Origin: Monilinia fructicola
Lineage: Eukaryota; Ascomycota; Leotiomycetes; Helotiales; Sclerotiniaceae
Reading direction: 5' to 3'
Length of the DNA stretch: 64,000 nucleotides
Assembly: GCA_008692225.1 (NCBI GenBank)
Contig: VICG01000017.1
Span: 62,001-126,000, forward strand
The notes below the pieces were generated by a model. The model did no database searches. It worked only from the letters and a program-made list of their open reading frames with translations, and was not told the origin of the DNA. This document shows, in pieces, positions 62,744 through 64,000 of this stretch. Position numbers and translations under genes: made by a program. Each line of letters opens with the position of its first letter. Within the stretch, counting starts at the first letter, position 1.

Positions 62744-62903
62744 TATTCACAAGTATGAATAGATCAGTGGAATGCATATATTGACTATGTAGGTATAATA
62801 AAACTAAAGAATATAAATTTATAGAAATGAAATATTATGTTAGAATATTACTATACTAGCGTATAAATATATGCTCTAGTATATATAACTCAATATTCCA
62901 ATA
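62744..62903 (-). repeat. Copia-1 family 3' LTR
   Basis: 160 bp, the same length as the Copia-1 5' LTR at 19496-19655 and without the 113-bp duplication of 40982-41263. Confidence 0.8.
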
Positions 62904-62940
62904 CTCCCCCAAAAAGAATACTTTCTTTTAATTTTTATAA

Positions 62941-64000
62941 TTAGTTTTTTACTATTTTTAATATATCCTTAAATCTTTTAAAAGTTACTTTAGGATATAG
63001 CTTTGTGAATCCATTTATTATTATATTATTTGTTTTAATATAATTAGTTTTAATTAATTCTTTTTTAGTGAAATCTCTAATATAATAATAACTTATATCG
63101 ATGTATTTAAACCGTTTATATAAATGTGGATTAATTATAAATATTAAAACTCTTTGATTATCTTTAATCATTTAAATTATCTCTTTATTTCTTATATATT
63201 CTAATTATTCTAAATTCTTTAAAAATTAAATTATTTATTGCTTTTGTTTAGTAAACATCGTTATTGTAATATATTTTTACTTTTATATTTAAAATAACTA
63301 CAGATGTTTGTTTTTTGCTTGCTTAAAAAATTAATTTACTATAAAATATTACAATTTTTTTAGAAATACTCTTTTAATCGATTTTATTATTTATTTATTT
63401 AAAATTAGTATATATTTTAAATATATTTTATAAGAAATTATATTCTTTGCAAATAATAGATTAAACTTTTTTAAGTTTAAAATATAGCTTTTACTTGATT
63501 ATAAATCTTAAATATTTTATAAAAGTTTTAAATGTAATATTGTAATATTTAGCAAAATTAAACATTAATTACATTAGCCTTTCAAAACTAAAAGAAATAT
63601 CGGGTTTAATGTAAACTATAGAATAAATACAATTATCAATTTTTTATTAATATTTGTTTATATTAATTAATTCATCATTTGAATAAATTGGTTATAATTA
63701 ATTATAATTTAAAAATAGAATTTTTTTTAATGTATATTAACTATATGAAATTTTAAAACAAATAAATATAACATTTAAATACTTTTTTTAATCTATAATT
63801 AAAATCTTGTATTTTTTATCTCAAACAATACATACACCCAGGATCTTACTAATCTTCTTAAGGTCCTTAGTATTAAAGTATACAAAAAGTTGTTTATAAA
63901 ACCATTTAATATTCTTTTTATATTTAATTATATTAACAATATTATTAATATATACAAATAAAACTATATACCTTTAATATATATATAAATATAAATTTAT
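62941..64000 (-). pseudogene. Copia-1 family RT and RNase H remnant (partial)
   Basis: An uninterrupted 76-codon frame at 62941-63171 carries the RNase H C-terminus: IKDNQRVLIF, FKYIDISYYYIRDF and NNIIINGFTKLYPKV (Copia EDN-Q-GA; TKHIDI-x-YH-x-IR; AD-x-TK). Upstream on the minus strand, RT shows YINNI at about 63936-63951 (YVDDI) and TKDLKKISKILGV near 63850. Stops in between mark it as a pseudogene. Confidence 0.85.

Larger units (their letters stand above)
62744..64000 (-). mobile_element. Copia-1 family, copy 2 (-), 3' part; continues beyond the window
   Basis: The 3' LTR is 62744-62903, in inverse orientation to the Copia-1 LTRs: minus strand from TATTGGAATATTGAG to ACTTGTGAATA. The adjacent polypurine tract reads GGGGGAG on the minus strand (62904-62910). 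RNase H is at 62941-63171 and RT above 63800; the 5' half lies outside. Confidence 0.85.

Overview
The window looks like an AT-rich, gene-poor isochore of a filamentous ascomycete. Almost all of it is a graveyard of transposable elements whose C:G pairs have been converted to T:A in the pattern left by repeat-induced point mutation (RIP): Trp codons read as stops, Asp as Asn, Cys as Tyr, and paired repeats differ mainly by C/T and G/A. Only two long open reading frames stand out as GC-rich islands: 9792-11474 (+), an unrecognised 560-residue protein with one membrane anchor and a coiled-coil-like tail, and 52650-54533 (-), a 627-residue J-domain (DnaJ/HSP40-type) protein with an intact HPD motif. 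I see no tRNA, rRNA, CRISPR or bacterial-type operon.

Layout. 1-5385: a Ty3/Gypsy element on + (Gypsy-1: RT, RNase H, integrase, chromodomain) and its 3' LTR. 5448-5949: a long ATT microsatellite abutting a 157-bp foldback MITE. 5950-9296: RIP-degraded sequence I cannot assign. 9297-9470: LTR remnant just upstream of gene 1. 9792-11474: gene 1. 11846-12450: a TA-flanked foldback element (FB1). 12851-13269: a MULE-type MITE. 13821-13976: a second foldback MITE copy. 15998-16925: a second Gypsy-1 LTR. 16935-45587: a nested transposon complex. 45588-52090: RIP'd sequence with three TIR elements and a solo-like LTR. 52092-54900: direct repeat, gene 2 and its promoter side. 56480-62743: a Ty1/Copia element (-) broken by FB4 and a MULE MITE. 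62744-64000: the 3' end of another Copia element (-).

The nested complex can be unpicked from the sequence. A Gypsy-3 element on - (16935-19490 plus 41269-45587) was split by a Copia-1 element on + (19496-41263, 5-bp target duplication CTATA on both sides). Copia-1 itself lies in four pieces (19496-22241, 23080-23180, 37463-39622, 40832-41263; about 5.4 kb in total), whose Copia protein homology continues across the gaps. The gaps hold foldback FB2, a Gypsy-2 element (+) carrying FB3, a second Gypsy-3 copy (-) carrying a MULE MITE, and a short internally deleted Gypsy-3 copy flanked by ATTAG.

The transposons do not form a working system; they record successive insertions and decay. The points most worth following are how the two genes relate to this background: LTR-derived sequence upstream of gene 1, a foldback-terminus-like sequence inside the 3' end of gene 2, and the matching C-rich to G-rich composition switches along both coding strands.
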